Assembly (NCBI RefSeq): GCF_014695725.1
Contig: NZ_JACJOU010000026.1
Span: forward strand, 186,001-250,000
DNA length: 64,000 nt
DNA from: Microcoleus sp. FACHB-672
Lineage (GTDB): Bacteria; Cyanobacteriota; Cyanobacteriia; Cyanobacteriales; Oscillatoriaceae
Direction of reading: 5' to 3'
Made by a program: the position numbers and the translations under genes. The notes beneath the pieces were generated by a model. The model did not search any database. It was not told the DNA's origin and saw only the letters and a program-made list of their open reading frames with translations. Position 1 is the first letter of the stretch, and each line of letters begins with the position of its first letter. This document shows positions 55,402-64,000 of the stretch, piece after piece.

Positions 55402-55900
55402 ATTGTTGTCGCTCCGGAAGGCTAGATTTTGAGCACCAGAAGACGGCTAACCATAAAGCGAGACTTCTGGCATAGATGAAAGCTGTTATTAGCTGTCAAG
55501 ATGGTTAAGTTTATTGCTCTAGCACGGAGCTAGATGTCACCTTAATTTCTAGATTCGCATACATTTTTGAAAAAACCCAGTATTTTTGCGGAAAAGTTCC
55601 CGCTAATTATATTAAAAAACTTATAAGTGGACTCGGCAAAATCGCCCAACGCCTGAAGATTTCTAAATTTCAGGAGTTTATACCTATTATCTAAATTTAT
55701 ACATCGCTAAAGCACTGGAGTAAAAATATACTCAACAAATAACTTTTGTTAGAACTTTATAAAATTTTCGTTCTTAAATTTTTTGATATATGAGCCGGCA
55801 GCCGCGAAGTAGCCGGTTAAAACTCTATTGGTTTCGCTGTCTGTTTTGTTAAAGTTGGCGTTTGACTTATGCAAGTTAGTTTGGGAAAGTTCGCAGCAAT
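55402..55900. other. AT-rich intergenic region before minE end
   Basis: About 500 bp containing the PEP-CTERM promoter and the minE 3' flank. GCCGGC occurs near 55794. No gene, RNA or strong hairpin is seen. Confidence 0.4.
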
Positions 55901-56266
55901 TTATTCAATAGGCGTATCGTTATCGCTCTCCGACACATCTGCCTGAGCGCGAGCTTTGCGGATAGGCAGATTATTGTTATCACTTTCTGGTGCATCCGCG
56001 TTGGCTCGAACTCGGCGGATAGGCAGGTTAGCGATCAAGGCTGTTGCCCGTTGACTGCTTTCTAAAGCAAACTCTAATCCGTCTGTCTCAATTTCTACAT
56101 AACGAGAGACGACTTCTAGGATTTCTCTTTGCATAGATTCAATCATCTCCGGAGACAAGTCCGCCCGATCGTGGGCGATCACCAGTTTGAGCCGGCGTTT
56201 GACTTCCTGACGACTGTTGTCAGCACCGGCTCGAAGAAAAAGTCGCTCTAGAAGTTCGCTGATCAT
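55901..56266 (-). CDS. minE: Cell division topological specificity factor MinE
   Basis: MinE drives MinD off the membrane, so that MinC inhibits FtsZ only away from mid-cell. The 121-aa protein has the MinD-binding and topological domain in residues about 1-85 ([20 protein letters not shown], then [12 protein letters not shown]). The tail is a tandem duplication: [18 protein letters not shown] (about 80-97) and [18 protein letters not shown] (about 99-116). This makes the protein longer than the usual 90-100 aa. It is the last gene of minC-minD-minE on the minus strand, 120 bp after minD. Confidence 0.95.
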   Translation of the reverse strand: MISELLERLFLRAGADNSRQEVKRRLKLVIAHDRADLSPEMIESMQREILEVVSRYVEIETDGLEFALESSQRATALIANLPIRRVRANADAPESDNNNLPIRKARAQADVSESDNDTPIE

Positions 56267-56321
56267 GGGACTAGGGGCTAAGGGCTAGGTGGGAGTGGGA
56301 CTAGGGTTAGGGGTTAGAGGG

Positions 56322-56371
56322 TACTCAAAACTCAGGACTCAGAACTCAAAAGCTCAACACTCAGCACTCGC
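56322..56371. repeat. CTCAGCACT / CTCAAAACT-type short repeats
   Basis: Successive near-copies of ACTCAAAACTC, ACTCAGAACTC and CACTCAGCACTC lie between minD and minE, like those at about 74-108. A run of GGGCTAAGGGCTAGG, GGACTAGGGTTAGGGG precedes them at 56269-56320. Confidence 0.7.
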
Positions 56372-56386
56372 TTTTTGCCAAGATCC

Positions 56387-57193
56387 TCACCTAATTTTGG
56401 CTGAAAACAGTCTGCGAAGGCGGGCAAAGATGCCGTCGTTATTCCCAGAGAGATCGAGAAATTCGACTTTCTGACCTTCGAGGCGTCTGGCGATGTTGTC
56501 AATTGCGGTGCCGGCTGTGGAAGATTGTTCTGATAAGACCAGAGGTTCGCCCCGGTTGGTGGAAACAATGACTTTTTCATCATCCGGGATGACGCCAATT
56601 AAGGGGATGGCGAGAATTTCTTGCACGTCTTGCACTGACATCATGTCATTAGCTTGTACCATTGCCGGTCGTAGCCGGTTGACGATCAGGTGGATGCGCT
56701 TGACACCATTGGCTTCTAGCAAGCCCACGACACGGTCTGCGTCACGGACGGCGGCAATTTCGGGGGTGGTGACGATCAGGGCTTCTTTGGCTGCGGAGAT
56801 AGCATTTTGAAAGCCTTGCTCAATGCCGGCGGGACTGTCTACTAAAACATAATCGTATTTGGTTGACAACTCAGTGATGAGTTGTTTCATTTGCTCTGGG
56901 GCGACGACATCTTTCATGCGGTTTTGCGCCGCCGGCAGCAGGACGAGGCGGGGTTGCCGTTTATCTTTCACCAGCGCTTGCTCAAGCCGGCACTCTCCAG
57001 CGAGAACTTCCACGGCAGTGTAGACGATGCGGTTTTCCAAACCCAGAAGCAAGTCTAGATTTCTTAAACCAAAATCGGCATCAACGAGCGCCACCTGGCG
57101 ACCCAATTTAGCCAGGGCCATTCCCAGATTAGCTGTACAGGTGGTTTTGCCCACCCCTCCTTTACCAGACGTAATGACAATAATGCGACTCAT
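56387..57193 (-). CDS. minD: Septum site-determining ATPase MinD
   Basis: This 268-aa membrane-cycling ATPase of the ParA/MinD family recruits MinC and is released by MinE. The deviant Walker A is KGGVGKTT (residues 10-17), with VDADFGLRNLDLLLG and VDSPAGIEQGFQNA after it. The C-terminal amphipathic membrane-targeting helix is present (GIFARLRRLFSAKIR). It starts at ATG 57193, lies 187 bp after minC and has all catalytic residues. Confidence 0.96.
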   Translation of the reverse strand: MSRIIVITSGKGGVGKTTCTANLGMALAKLGRQVALVDADFGLRNLDLLLGLENRIVYTAVEVLAGECRLEQALVKDKRQPRLVLLPAAQNRMKDVVAPEQMKQLITELSTKYDYVLVDSPAGIEQGFQNAISAAKEALIVTTPEIAAVRDADRVVGLLEANGVKRIHLIVNRLRPAMVQANDMMSVQDVQEILAIPLIGVIPDDEKVIVSTNRGEPLVLSEQSSTAGTAIDNIARRLEGQKVEFLDLSGNNDGIFARLRRLFSAKIR

Positions 57194-57380
57194 GAAATGG
57201 TAAAACTCACGAACAGACTGCCGGTGAACCGAGATTTGGCTTTAACTGAAACCAGAGCGCTCCCTGAAAGTTATTTTCTGATATTTGGGCATTGGGCAAA
57301 ATTAATAGAACTCTATTAATATTGCGCTTAGCGGTTTAAATGTAGCACAGGGAAGGATTGAGGGGAACACACCGGCACGC

Positions 57381-58184
57381 TCACCTTGAGGGTGATATGA
57401 GCTGGTTTCTAGAAAAATCCGCTACCTTGGTGATGCGAATTCCTTGGGGCGTCACGTAAGCCACTTCTGGGTAATATTGCGCCGGCGGTTTTTCCGGTGC
57501 TCTGGCAACAAAGTCGGCAATGCGAATTTGGGTAGGTTCCATTTGCAGCGCCATGATCGCGCACTGAGCTTTGCCACCGGCACCGGCATGAGCCACTCCG
57601 CGCAGCCGTCCCCAGATCAGGATATCTCCTTCTGCTATGATTGCTCCCCCTGGATTCACGTCTCCCATAAGGATGACGGTGCCGGGGTGGCGAATTTCTA
57701 CGCCTGAACGAACGGTGGTTTCTAAATAGAGGGGATCGGCAAACGCTTGAGCCGGTGCTTCGGGGTTTGGCTGTAGGGGGGTTTGGGAGGAGATTTGTTC
57801 GACTGAGTAGCCGGCTGTTGCGGCTGCTACGGCAGTTTGGCGGCGGCTGGTGTGTACGCGAGTCAGTTGGAGTTGCGCTTCACCGAGGGCGTCTGCGAGG
57901 GCTTGCAGCTGGCGCACATCCAGCAGCCGATCACCGGCGATCAGGTGAACTTCAGTGCTGGGCTGCCAAAAGCGTTCGCCGGCATTGAGCCTTACCTTTA
58001 TTTGCTGCCAGATTTCTTGCCAGTTGCTTGCCGGGGTTTGGGTGCCGGTGTTTTCGCTTTCAGGCGGCAAGAGTAACAGTAGCTTTCCGTCCTTACTTTT
58101 GAACCGCACTTGCTGATGGCGACTGATTTCGCGGGGGATTTCTGGAACAGTTGGGACGGTGGTGGGAGAAGAGTCGGAAGTCAT
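57381..58184 (-). CDS. minC: Septum site-determining protein MinC
   Basis: MinC blocks FtsZ assembly when bound to MinD. The 267-aa protein has a variable N-terminal part (1-130) and the conserved beta-helical MinC C-terminal domain (about 155-240) with VILMGDVNPGGAIIAEGDIL and WGRLRGVAHAG. It is the first gene of the min operon. Its ATG at 58184 is followed upstream by a divergent small membrane-protein gene. The N-terminal domain is less typical than in E. coli, as is usual in cyanobacteria. Confidence 0.94.
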   Translation of the reverse strand: MTSDSSPTTVPTVPEIPREISRHQQVRFKSKDGKLLLLLPPESENTGTQTPASNWQEIWQQIKVRLNAGERFWQPSTEVHLIAGDRLLDVRQLQALADALGEAQLQLTRVHTSRRQTAVAAATAGYSVEQISSQTPLQPNPEAPAQAFADPLYLETTVRSGVEIRHPGTVILMGDVNPGGAIIAEGDILIWGRLRGVAHAGAGGKAQCAIMALQMEPTQIRIADFVARAPEKPPAQYYPEVAYVTPQGIRITKVADFSRNQLISPSR

Positions 58185-58324
58185 ACGATTTTAGGGTTGA
58201 GATTGGAAATTGCGGCCACCCTGCGTGCGAGCCATTTATTTCTAAGCTTTTCGGTTGGAACTTGCAGCCAATTCTCGGTTATATTAACCCAAAATTGATT
58301 AATTTTTTGCCTTCAGGTGCGCTT

Positions 58325-58816
58325 GTGGAAATTTTGGAAAAAACACCCACTAAACTGATCCTCCGGCACCGTCCTTTAGGGCTGTGGTTCATTGCCGGCA
58401 TTTGTGTTATTTTGATTCCTTTTTTGCTAATCGCACTTGCGGTAACGAATACTTGGATTTTTTACTTGTTTTGGTTTCCTTTATTGCCTCTTTTTTCTAT
58501 TTTATTCGGTGTATTTATCTGGTTTTATGCAGGTCAATCTATTAGTTGCAATTTTGATAAGACGCTGGGTATTGTTACGCTTAAACGGCAGAGTTTGCGT
58601 CAGACAAAAGTGGTGGAATATTCTTTGAGAGATATTATAAATGTTGAGTTGGATTTAAGAACTCGTGGGGCTGCTATTAATCAAAGGATTGTTTTGGTTT
58701 TGCGGACGGGTCACGCTCAGCCTTTAAGTTTAAATAATAATGCTGATTGGAAAGATAAACAAGCAACTATCAACACGATTCGGGAGTTTTTGGGGATGCC
58801 GATTAAAGAATTCTAA
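58325..58816 (+). CDS. Small membrane protein, two helices, unknown
   Basis: The frame is open from 58151, but its first part overlaps the minC start on the other strand, so I place the start at GTG 58325 (about 163 aa). Two adjacent hydrophobic segments (LWFIAGICVILIPFLLIALA and IFYLFWFPLLPLFSILFGVF) are followed by a beta-rich cytoplasmic domain (SISCNFDKTLGIVTLKRQSL). The layout resembles PH-like/YdbS-type membrane proteins, although I cannot assign it. The start position is uncertain. Confidence 0.6.
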   Translation: MEILEKTPTKLILRHRPLGLWFIAGICVILIPFLLIALAVTNTWIFYLFWFPLLPLFSILFGVFIWFYAGQSISCNFDKTLGIVTLKRQSLRQTKVVEYSLRDIINVELDLRTRGAAINQRIVLVLRTGHAQPLSLNNNADWKDKQATINTIREFLGMPIKEF

Positions 58817-58837
58817 CGAATAAAATGGTGTATTTTT

Positions 58838-58885
58838 TAAGCGCAGATAATAGCCCAGCGTGCCGTTAAGCAAATGCAGATGAGT
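58838..58885. repeat. Dispersed CGCAGAT-type repeat
   Basis: TTTAAGCGCAGATAATAGCC...AAATGCAGATGAGTGG follows the small membrane-protein gene. It is a diverged copy with the same kind of inner piece as 51236-51290. Confidence 0.6.
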
Positions 58886-59005
58886 GGGAAGGTGCCGGCA
58901 CATAATATCCCGATGATAAACGCTGATCAGGTTGATAGGGAGATAGCGTTTGAGTGTGGACTTTTAAGATGGTGGTCAGCGGTTTATTTGGGTGCCAGCA
59001 CTATT

Positions 59006-59599
59006 TTATTGACACCGGCCTATATTTCTTCTATTGGGCATAATTGTCCCGCAAAAAGAAGCGCCTTTCGCGTCAATTTCTCTCATGTAAGCATTTCCGA
59101 AGTTAGCTTGCGTCAGGTTAGCACCTCTTAAGTTGACTCGAAACAAACTTGCGCTTCTCAAGTCAGCACGTGTTAGATCTGCTCCCTGCATATTGACATC
59201 GGTCAATCCTTCAGTCCTGAGTTTAACATCGCTTAAATTGGCATTAATCAGATTAGCGCCGGTTAAGTTCACATCATCCAAATTTGCTCCTCTGAGATCG
59301 GCATTACTCAGGTTAGCGTCTTTTAAATTGGCTCCTCTGAGATCGGCACCCTTCAAGTTAGCGCCATTCAGGTTTACGCCTATTAAGATGGCTTGTGGTA
59401 GTTGTGCCCCACTTAAGTTCATGCCCTTTAAGTTGGCATCTTTGAGCCGGCATCTCACACATTGGTTGGTGCTAATCAATTGTTGAAGATGGTTGGCATT
59501 TTGAGCGTCAACTGAGGCGGTTAATATCAAAGAAAATGAGAGGGCAAAAATTACTAAGGGTTTAAGCTTTATCATGCTTTGGCAGGAGAGATTTTTCAT
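59006..59599 (-). CDS. Exported pentapeptide-repeat protein
   Basis: The 197-aa protein has an N-terminal signal peptide (KLKPLVIFALSFSLILTASV). From about 50 it is built of A(N/D)LxG/A-type pentapeptides (ANLKGADLRGANLKDANLSN) that form a right-handed beta-helix. Two Cys (NQCVRCRLKD) precede the helix and two more (SFCGTIM, NIGRCQ) follow it; paired disulfides would fit a periplasmic location. The start may be Met-9 (59575). Function unknown; most such cyanobacterial proteins have none assigned. Confidence 0.88.
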   Translation of the reverse strand: MKNLSCQSMIKLKPLVIFALSFSLILTASVDAQNANHLQQLISTNQCVRCRLKDANLKGMNLSGAQLPQAILIGVNLNGANLKGADLRGANLKDANLSNADLRGANLDDVNLTGANLINANLSDVKLRTEGLTDVNMQGADLTRADLRSASLFRVNLRGANLTQANFGNAYMREIDAKGASFCGTIMPNRRNIGRCQ

Positions 59600-59713
59600 A
59601 AGAATATTTGCCGGGTAAAATAGCCGAAAAGTGCGAAAATATCAGGATTCGGGCGCACGCGCCGGTGCGCCCTGATCATGGGGTGGGCAAGATGACGCGA
59701 GAGGGAAATGCTT

Positions 59714-61057
59714 CTATTTGCTAAGCCGGCGGTAAGTGGTGGCTAAAGCATCGGCATCCCCAACGTTGCCAGGAAATAGCACCACCGGCAGGTTAGGAAA
59801 TTGGGGGTGATCGGCGGGAGTGCGTACCATTGAACAGCCGGGTAAAATTTGGCCGAGGAGTCGTGCTGAAGTTATGGCTAAGCCGGTGCTTAAAACGTCG
59901 TTGGAAGTGATGCCTCCTTTACTAATCAGAAAACCGATATCTGCCGGCAACCCGCGCACAATATCCATCAGCAATGCGGAAACATCCGCACCAAATTTCA
60001 GGCGAGTTTGAGGTGTGTCAAATGTGATTTCTTGCCGGCTGGTGTAAATGACTGGGGTTTGACCGGCTTTGTGCGCTTGATGAATTTTTTGCAGAGTTTG
60101 GTGTAGCAAAAAGGCACGTAATTCGCTGGGATCGGCGGCGGAACCGACGGGGTGGTTATCAAGCAAAGTAACGATATCTACCTCTATACCGACGACATTT
60201 TCCGCTTGCAGGAGACTTTCAAGTTGCTGGGTCGTTTTTTTGACATGAGAACCCACGATTACTGCACCGGGTTTGCCTTCTCGCACATATTGCGCCATGT
60301 CTTCTGCAGCAACCGGCTGAGATCCCAGATTCGCAAGGGATGTTAAAATGCTGGCGGCGCTGCGAAACAAAAAGCGTTTCCCCTCGCCGGCTGCTGTGAG
60401 GATATCGGCTGCGAATTTATCGAGATCGGCTTGGGTTTCGCCATCGACGGCGCAGCAAGTGTTGCCGGTTAAATTCCTCAATCGTTCGAGGCTGCCGGTG
60501 CGAATTTCTTCCAGCAAAAATCGCTCAACGTTGCCGGCAGCAATTCGCCCTTTGGTTTTTTCTTCCACATAATCGGGTAAGTAGCTGTGCCGATAGCCAA
60601 ATACAGAGTCGCGGGCAAATTCGGTTTCATGCACCGGCGTTTCAATACCATCGACGATTAAATAATGGACGCTGTCGCGGGTAATTCTCCCCCCCTCAAA
60701 GAAGGCAGGAACGAGGAAATGGGCGTCAAAAGGGCCAAGTTCTTCAGCGATTGCATCGGTTTCTACGGGATAATGTCCCCGCAGCGTAGAATCGGAACGG
60801 CTGACGACGAGAAAATCTTGGATATTTTCTGCGGCGATTGCGGCTTTCAAATTGTGGCAGACTTCGCGGGTGACTGCGGTGGCTTGTTCTGGGGTGAGTG
60901 CTCTGGTGTTGGTGAGCACGAAGAAAATGGGGGAGTCGTCACGCAACCCCAGCTTCAGGGTGTCTGTATCCCAGCGAGTCAGTAGCAAGCAACTGTGGAC
61001 GGTTTGCGAGCCGGTGGGGTCGTCATCAAGGACAATAATTTTAGGTTTGCTTGTCAT
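59714..61057 (-). CDS. Four-carbon acid sugar kinase family protein (OtnK-like)
   Basis: This 447-aa kinase of the DUF1537/four-carbon acid sugar kinase group phosphorylates erythronate- or threonate-type sugar acids in characterised members. Landmarks are VLDDDPTGSQT at the start, VVSRSDSTLRGHYP, FLVPAFFEGGRITRD and, in the nucleotide-binding half, SKGGITSNDVLSTGL and LPVVLFPGNVGD. The partner enzymes of known pathways (dehydrogenase, aldolase or isomerase) are absent nearby, so the real substrate is open. It starts at ATG 61057. Confidence 0.88.
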   Translation of the reverse strand: MTSKPKIIVLDDDPTGSQTVHSCLLLTRWDTDTLKLGLRDDSPIFFVLTNTRALTPEQATAVTREVCHNLKAAIAAENIQDFLVVSRSDSTLRGHYPVETDAIAEELGPFDAHFLVPAFFEGGRITRDSVHYLIVDGIETPVHETEFARDSVFGYRHSYLPDYVEEKTKGRIAAGNVERFLLEEIRTGSLERLRNLTGNTCCAVDGETQADLDKFAADILTAAGEGKRFLFRSAASILTSLANLGSQPVAAEDMAQYVREGKPGAVIVGSHVKKTTQQLESLLQAENVVGIEVDIVTLLDNHPVGSAADPSELRAFLLHQTLQKIHQAHKAGQTPVIYTSRQEITFDTPQTRLKFGADVSALLMDIVRGLPADIGFLISKGGITSNDVLSTGLAITSARLLGQILPGCSMVRTPADHPQFPNLPVVLFPGNVGDADALATTYRRLSK

Positions 61058-61405
61058 TTGTTGTTTGAATGCTAGCTTTGCAATTTTCTCATCTCTGATT
61101 GAATACTGAGAGGAATTTGCCGTGATTGATTTAATGTTTGTTGGAACTCGATTACCTATTGTGCCGGCTAGGCGGTTTAATTGAGTTTTTTATATCCATA
61201 CTTTTATAGTGATTTTTGAGATTTTTGGAAATTTTTTAACCACAGATTCCGCAGGTGAAACTTGAACGACAAGCGCCGCACATTCCAGTTCCACCTGCGT
61301 CCACAGATAAACAGAGATAGTTTAACGGCTGGGATTCAAGATAGATTGCTAACTTGATATTTTTGCAAGAGGTTGAATATGCCCGTATAAAATAGTACCG
61401 CTTCT
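61058..61405. other. Intergenic region with repeat-like sequence
   Basis: It contains TTAACCACAGATTCCGCAGGTG...CACCTGCGTCCACAGATAAACAG (about 61237-61316), a diverged relative of the CGCAGAT repeat whose arms CGCAGGTG / CACCTGCG form an inverted repeat. No gene is seen. Confidence 0.5.
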
Positions 61406-62053
61406 TTAGCTGATACGTCGATCTTGTAATTTTCTCATTTCAGCTTGGGCGCTGACTGCGATTTGCAAGGCTTCATTGAGCAGCCGCCCGTGTTCACTTG
61501 CTTTGTCACTAACTTGCAAGGCTGCTAAAGCGGTTAAGTTATTGGCAAAGAGTTCAGGATTACGAGAAATAAAATGTTTGTGCTGCCTGAGAATTCGCTC
61601 GGTTCTCAATGCTCGCACTAAATCTTCTCGTGTCAGTTCTAGTGCTGCGATTACATTGTCCCTGTCTTTTAAATAGACTTCTGGATTGCCAGCTGCTTCG
61701 ATTTCATCGTTGATGTCAATTGCTTTGATGACATCATTATACCGCTCAACGTCATCAAATAAATTTACCAAATTTTTATTTTTATTACTGAATTTGAATT
61801 TTTGGATATCACCAAAAATTAGTCCGATTGTTGCCAAGAAATATATAAATACCAGTAAAACAAGATGCTCGGGGAATATGTAATTTAAGAAAATCCCACT
61901 AATTCCCATTAATAAGCTGATTAACAAACTTTGAGAAATTTCTGATAAAAACTTAGCAGCAGTCGGAGGTCTTAAAACCTGACTAAATCCGACTCCGCAC
62001 AGGCGCTTCAGTTCTCCTTTGGAAATTTCCAATCCTTGCAAGTCAGGTCTCAC
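61406..62053 (-). CDS. Unknown protein with two membrane helices
   Basis: The 215-aa protein begins at GTG 62053. A soluble start (1-35) is followed by two hydrophobic segments (about 42-62 and 63-85, SLLISLLMGISGIFLNYIF and LVLLVFIYFLATIGLIFG), then a helical, charged cytoplasmic part rich in Leu/Glu/Arg (LTREDLVRALRTERILRQHK). No motif is recognised and no partner gene is close. Confidence 0.6.
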   Translation of the reverse strand: MRPDLQGLEISKGELKRLCGVGFSQVLRPPTAAKFLSEISQSLLISLLMGISGIFLNYIFPEHLVLLVFIYFLATIGLIFGDIQKFKFSNKNKNLVNLFDDVERYNDVIKAIDINDEIEAAGNPEVYLKDRDNVIAALELTREDLVRALRTERILRQHKHFISRNPELFANNLTALAALQVSDKASEHGRLLNEALQIAVSAQAEMRKLQDRRIS

Positions 62054-62276
62054 AGGCGAGTTTTCCTTTGATAAAATTACTAGCTGAGATGCTCCCTGCT
62101 TTTTCGCGCTTTTTAAATGCCGGTGTTATCTGGCGTTAGCCTGCTCTTTACTTTAATATATTTAGCTCTTGTCAGCGCTGATCCCGGCAGAGGCAGATGA
62201 TTACTTCTAGTTTAGCCGGCTCATTCTCTATGCCGGCAAGTGTGCCGGCAATCTTTTGATGGCTACGGCGCTTCCT

Positions 62277-62876
62277 CTATCGCTGCCGGCGGATTTCCTG
62301 TAAAAATTCTGTTCTTGCCTCAAGCCTTGAAGGCATTCTCACACAACGCGTGAGCAAGTCTATTTCTAACTCTGGTAAAAATTCACTGCGAGAAATTTGT
62401 TCATACTTCTGATCACGCAGCCGATGCAGGGAAAGCTGATTATCTTCCCAAAACCACACTTCTATAATTTTAAAGCGCTTATACTTTTCTAACTGATCTA
62501 TGTTGCTCCTGAGCATGACAACTTCTATTGCAATATCAGGTAGTTCTTTCTTTTTTCCAATATCATAAGATTCTTCGATTTCAAAGGAAACACTTTTATT
62601 TTTTTCTCGTATATTAGTGCGGCTTTGATGAATAAAGCTCGTCCCTTTATTAAAAAGATAAGTTTCTAATAAAGAACATAAATTTGTTTTTATCGTTTCA
62701 TGTTCTGAGCTATTGGTGATAAACTCTATCCAGCCATCAAGATAAGAGATCCGCAAAGCCGGCACGTGTGCCATTAAAGCTTCTATCGCTTCAAATTGTT
62801 CCCAACTGTGATGGCCAGGAAGTAGAAATCGCTGTTCTTTAAGGGGCAGAATTTTTTCTGATAAGTGTGGAGTCAT
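62277..62876 (-). CDS. Uma2 (DUF820) PD-(D/E)XK nuclease-like protein
   Basis: The 199-aa protein belongs to the Uma2 family, very numerous in cyanobacteria. The core reads FEIEESYDIGKKKELPDIAI with EVV, which supplies the acidic PD...E-x-V site, followed by YKRFKIIEVWFWEDN. The predicted fold is a restriction-endonuclease-like core, but no activity is established for most members. It may be linked to stress or a past mobile element; no antitoxin partner is seen beside it. Confidence 0.88.
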   Translation of the reverse strand: MTPHLSEKILPLKEQRFLLPGHHSWEQFEAIEALMAHVPALRISYLDGWIEFITNSSEHETIKTNLCSLLETYLFNKGTSFIHQSRTNIREKNKSVSFEIEESYDIGKKKELPDIAIEVVMLRSNIDQLEKYKRFKIIEVWFWEDNQLSLHRLRDQKYEQISRSEFLPELEIDLLTRCVRMPSRLEARTEFLQEIRRQR

Positions 62877-63019
62877 GACGTTGAAAATCTGGAGAAATTG
62901 GTAAATAAACTGAACTTCTAGCCATTTCTCTCTTCTGCCATTTCTTTCATCCGTCCGTTAATTTTTGCCCCAACCTAAGTGTAAATTAGGCAGGGGCAAA
63001 ACATCACATTACATCCAGT

Positions 63020-64000
63020 TTAATGAACTAACTCAATTGCACGTTTTGTTAATGTTTCCGCAGTCAACCCATTAAATGCCATTAACTCTCCTGCGCTTGC
63101 AGTCGTTTCCCCACGCTTCCAGGCAAACGTATCGCGCTTACTATTACTCCGCAACATAATCGGTTCCAGCATTGCAGCCGCGCCACCCGTTACGCCAATT
63201 AAGGCACCTCCACCAAACAAACGCTCAAATCCAGCATCATCTAAGAAACCACCATCGGCTTCCGAACAAGTATCCCACGCAACATCATGAGGCCGGTAGA
63301 GCCGGCGAGGATTGATAATGGAAACAATCCGCACACCTAAACCTTCCGTTTCCAAGAAAGCAGCAGCCTCAAACACCGGCATCAACGTCATGTCGCCAAT
63401 AACCGCAAATACCACCGTTTTCTCAGTCTCGCTGCCCTTAACTTCTTGCAATACCACTGCCCCATCCCGCAGCCCTTGACGAGTTTGCTCAAATGTGGTG
63501 TGAATGGGCAGTGGTGACTTACTCGAAGTAATCACAATTCCCTTATTCCTCGTCGTCAGCGCCCATTCATAGCAAGCTTGAATGCTATTGGCATCAGGTG
63601 GAAATAGGGGGAAAACATTACCATTTCGCATCATCGAAGCAAAATAAGCCTCAATTTCTGGGCGTTGGTGAGTCCAGCCATTGCGCCCTTGTTCCAATGC
63701 GCCGGCAGTAAATAAAGTAACCGTTGAAGGTGTTGAACGGCGCAATTCTGCCATTGCTTGCGTCACCGTCTGCCAAATTGGTAAACCATTGATTGCAAAC
63801 GACTCGTAAGAACACCACAAAGAACGAGCACCCATCAAACATAACCCCACCGCCAAGCCGGCGCAGGCATCTTCACTCAACGGTTCGTAAACTTGCCCTT
63901 GCGGTGCCTGATTATAGAGATCGTCAGAAGTTGGGTGGATAATCTTCAGCGCTTGGTTAATATTGGCAATCCCAGACGCTTCATTACCATCTGCATTCGT
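63020..64000 (-). CDS. Phosphoketolase, C-terminal part (gene runs off the window)
   Basis: Phosphoketolase splits xylulose 5-phosphate or fructose 6-phosphate to acetyl phosphate. The visible part ends at the true stop at 63020. The reading frame continues without interruption to base 64000 (ANINQALKIIHPTSDDLYNQ lies beyond the TTG at 63880), so no start is present here. Motifs include EDACAGLAVGLCLMGARSLW, CSYESFAINGLPIWQTVTQA and NGWTHQRPEIEAYF, typical of the XFP middle and C-terminal domains. The TPP-binding N-terminal domain is outside the window. It resembles the second, more divergent cyanobacterial phosphoketolase type. Confidence 0.82.
   Translation of the reverse strand, partial: TNADGNEASGIANINQALKIIHPTSDDLYNQAPQGQVYEPLSEDACAGLAVGLCLMGARSLWCSYESFAINGLPIWQTVTQAMAELRRSTPSTVTLFTAGALEQGRNGWTHQRPEIEAYFASMMRNGNVFPLFPPDANSIQACYEWALTTRNKGIVITSSKSPLPIHTTFEQTRQGLRDGAVVLQEVKGSETEKTVVFAVIGDMTLMPVFEAAAFLETEGLGVRIVSIINPRRLYRPHDVAWDTCSEADGGFLDDAGFERLFGGGALIGVTGGAAAMLEPIMLRSNSKRDTFAWKRGETTASAGELMAFNGLTAETLTKRAIELVH

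Noticed and set aside
62277-62876. Uma2 protein as part of a toxin-antitoxin or restriction system
   Set aside because: No partner gene, methyltransferase or specificity gene lies nearby; such single Uma2 genes are very common in cyanobacteria.
1-64000. tRNA, rRNA, IS element or prophage
   Set aside because: Reading both strands by eye I found no tRNA-like T-arm with matching acceptor, no transposase and no phage structural genes; tRNAscan or Infernal would be decisive.

Overview
The window reads as cyanobacterial chromosome. The support is a complete minC-minD-minE set, a CrtR-type beta-carotene hydroxylase, a Hanks-type Ser/Thr kinase with an N-terminal zinc ribbon, a PEP-CTERM surface protein, a GAF-rich histidine kinase, scattered HIP1 octamers (GCGATCGC) and an extreme abundance of GCCGGC, often as TGCCGGCA. 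A filamentous, Oscillatoria/Microcoleus-like lineage is an inference only. I see no rRNA, tRNA, CRISPR array, IS element or prophage.

Layout. 0-2.5 kb: secreted VIT/vWA protein. 3.4-9.8 kb: an arsenic-metabolism island on the + strand (ArsM-like methyltransferase, a broken small membrane-protein gene, a COMT/ASMT-type O-methyltransferase, a PiT phosphate transporter, radical-SAM ArsS and two TVP38/TMEM64 membrane proteins). The expected product is an arsenosugar precursor. 9.9-15.4 kb: a GST, a Ser/Thr kinase and a methyltransferase carrying four copies of a repeat I do not recognise. 15.8-17.8 kb: a thiol-redox run (2-Cys peroxiredoxin, peroxiredoxin-like protein, GST). 18-23.6 kb: a beta-propeller protein, a histidine kinase and crtR. 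23.8-27.8 kb: a divergent pair formed by a membrane-associated unknown protein and a TerB-dynamin-like GTPase. This segment contains no GCCGGC at all, so it looks acquired. 28-35.9 kb: ordinary housekeeping genes (chorismate mutase, SppA, EamA transporter, PG-binding/HEAT protein, glycosyltransferase, LD-carboxypeptidase, MBL-like protein).

35.9-55.4 kb is a cell-surface region, all on the minus strand. It holds a giant RTX/cadherin-like/FG-GAP protein of about 2437 aa, then a four-gene operon of secreted DUF11-type proteins and one predicted outer-membrane beta-barrel, then a PEP-CTERM protein. 55.9-58.2 kb is minCDE, with a duplicated tail in MinE. 58.3-64 kb holds small membrane and pentapeptide-repeat proteins, a four-carbon acid sugar kinase, a Uma2-family protein and the C-terminal part of a phosphoketolase that runs off the window.

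The best candidates for undescribed biology are: (1) the TerB-dynamin GTPase with its divergent membrane partner; (2) the DUF11/beta-barrel operon; (3) the O-methyltransferase, phosphate transporter and TVP38 pair packed around ArsS; (4) the four-repeat methyltransferase. Small dispersed repeats (the AACCGCAGATAAACGCAGAT family, CTCAGCACT runs and pyrimidine-rich CTCCC runs) lie between genes and in places inside coding sequence.
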